Shown here: positions 11,714-12,370 of the stretch, in pieces | Position numbering within the stretch: the first letter of the stretch is position 1 | Layout of the letters: each line of letters opens with the position of its first letter | Source: JACRNA01 sp964366335 | GTDB lineage: Bacteria > Patescibacteriota > Microgenomatia > CAZETR01 > Amesbacteraceae | Direction: 5' to 3' | DNA length: 12,370 nt | Assembly (NCBI GenBank): GCA_964366335.1 | Contig: CAYITQ010000016.1 | Coordinates: forward strand, 1-12,370 | The notes under the pieces: generated by a model | What the model was told of the DNA's origin: nothing | Seen by the model: only the letters and a program-made list of their open reading frames with translations | The model's database searches: none | Made by a program: the position numbers and the translations under genes

Positions 11714-12370
11714 TTATTTTAACTTGGATTTGCCTTCCAAAATAGCTTCTGTGCAGGCGTTGACAAATAATTCAATGGCTTTGGCCGCATCGTCATTAGA
11801 GGGCACCACATAGTCAATCAAGTCCGGATCAGCATTGGTATCCACTAGACCAACGACAGGAATATTTTTCAGGTGTCCCTCGGCCACCGCTACCGCTTCC
11901 TGATGAGTATCGACAATCAATAATATATCTGGCAGTTTATCACGAGTCTCCACTCCACCAAATAGTTTCGTCAGGGAAGCAATTTCGCGGTCAATTAGCA
12001 ATTGTTCTCTTTTGGTATACTTTTTGAGTTCGCCAGCAAGCTTTTTGGCCTTCAAGTCACGCAGTTTCAGAACACTTTTCTGAAGTTGGGGAAAATTAGT
12101 AAAGTAACCCCCTGGCCAACGGGTCACAAAATATGGCATTTCGGTCTTTTCTGCCGCCTGTTTGACCACTTCCTGTGCCTGTCTTTTTGTGCCTACCCAC
12201 ATTATAATTTTTCCATCTGCTACCGATTCTTTTAAAAACTTGAGAGCTTCGTCCAACCCAGCTTTAGTCTGTACTAAATCTATAATGTGTACTCCGTCCT
12301 GAGCACTATAGATATAGGGGGCCATCTTGGGGTGACGGCGGCGGACCTGGTGCCCAAAATGACACCCCGC
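11714..12370 (-). CDS. rpsB: 30S ribosomal protein S2 (5' end outside the window)
   Basis: The frame is open to the window edge and 218 residues are visible. The first in-frame ATG (12325) is internal: upstream codons read AGCHFGHQVRRRHPK, the conserved S2 N-terminal block (usual AGVHFGHQTRRWNPKM), so the true start lies beyond 12370. Other family blocks are the GTKRQAQEVVKQ segment, FVTRWPGGYFTNFPQLQKS (usual RWLGGMLTNF), DILLIVDTHQEAVAVAE, and PVVGLVDTNADPDLIDYVVPSNDDA (usual IPGNDDA). S2 is a late-assembling protein of the small subunit needed for mRNA and S1 contacts. First visible gene of the rpsB-tsf-frr-rseP cluster. Substitutions such as Gly to Ser before NDDA are mild. Confidence 0.95.
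   Translation of the reverse strand, partial: AGCHFGHQVRRRHPKMAPYIYSAQDGVHIIDLVQTKAGLDEALKFLKESVADGKIIMWVGTKRQAQEVVKQAAEKTEMPYFVTRWPGGYFTNFPQLQKSVLKLRDLKAKKLAGELKKYTKREQLLIDREIASLTKLFGGVETRDKLPDILLIVDTHQEAVAVAEGHLKNIPVVGLVDTNADPDLIDYVVPSNDDAAKAIELFVNACTEAILEGKSKLK

Noticed and set aside
1..12370. CRISPR arrays, insertion sequences, prophage genes, rRNA or tRNA genes.
   Set aside because: No regularly spaced repeats, transposase or phage-like proteins, or RNA gene signatures were seen on either strand.

Overview
Organism. The window looks like a Candidate Phyla Radiation (Patescibacteria) genome, most likely of the Microgenomates kind. The grounds are a very short EF-Ts (144 aa), a 93-aa YbeY, gene starts packed as 1-17 base overlaps, few Shine-Dalgarno sequences, and a one-cluster type IV pilus of the single-membrane type with no secretin. 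TGA ends many of the genes (rpsU, tsf, pilB, the LytR_C protein), so the code is the standard bacterial one and not the TGA=Gly code of Gracilibacteria/SR1. The phylum call is inference; no rRNA is present.

Layout. All intact genes lie on the minus strand, so transcription runs from high to low coordinates. (1) 12370-9594: rpsB (5' end outside the window), tsf, frr and rseP. This is the familiar ribosomal protein S2 / EF-Ts / RRF cluster, but pyrH, uppS, cdsA and dxr, which often sit here, are absent. (2) 9244-9616, plus strand: a decayed tgt (tRNA-guanine transglycosylase). Its first ~16 codons are joined out of frame to the catalytic/zinc C-terminal part, and it runs tail-to-tail into rseP. 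(3) 9230-1806: a pilus operon that begins with a strong promoter. In order it encodes a secreted coiled-coil protein, a small membrane-anchored protein, the assembly ATPase PilB, platform protein PilC, four minor pseudopilins (FimT/GspH-like, PilV/GspI-like with a large beta-propeller and beta-sandwich, PilW/GspJ-like, PilX/GspK-like), and a PilM/PilN-like membrane protein ending in a LytR_C domain. (4) 1809-1324: the probable major pilin, with its own promoter. (5) 1310-121: hit, rpsU, yqeY and ybeY, an overlapping translation/RNA-processing group. Positions 1-120 hold no gene I can recognise.

How it works together. PilB and PilC would polymerise the major pilin from the membrane. The four minor pseudopilins would form the priming tip, carrying an extracellular propeller probably used for binding a host cell, a surface or a ligand. 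The PilM/N-like protein would link the platform to the envelope. The prepilin peptidase (PilD) and retraction ATPase (PilT) are not in the window.

Most notable signals. Two promoters with the same unusual geometry (TTGACA-N17-TTAAAT-N7-ATG) sit directly on the start codons of the pilin and of the first pilus-operon gene, predicting leaderless mRNAs. Two further genes (hit and the tgt remnant) have TATAAT only 6 bases before ATG. Also notable are the tgt internal deletion, the propeller pseudopilin, a dispersed-repeat-like sequence forming a prepilin leader, and the LytR_C fusion.
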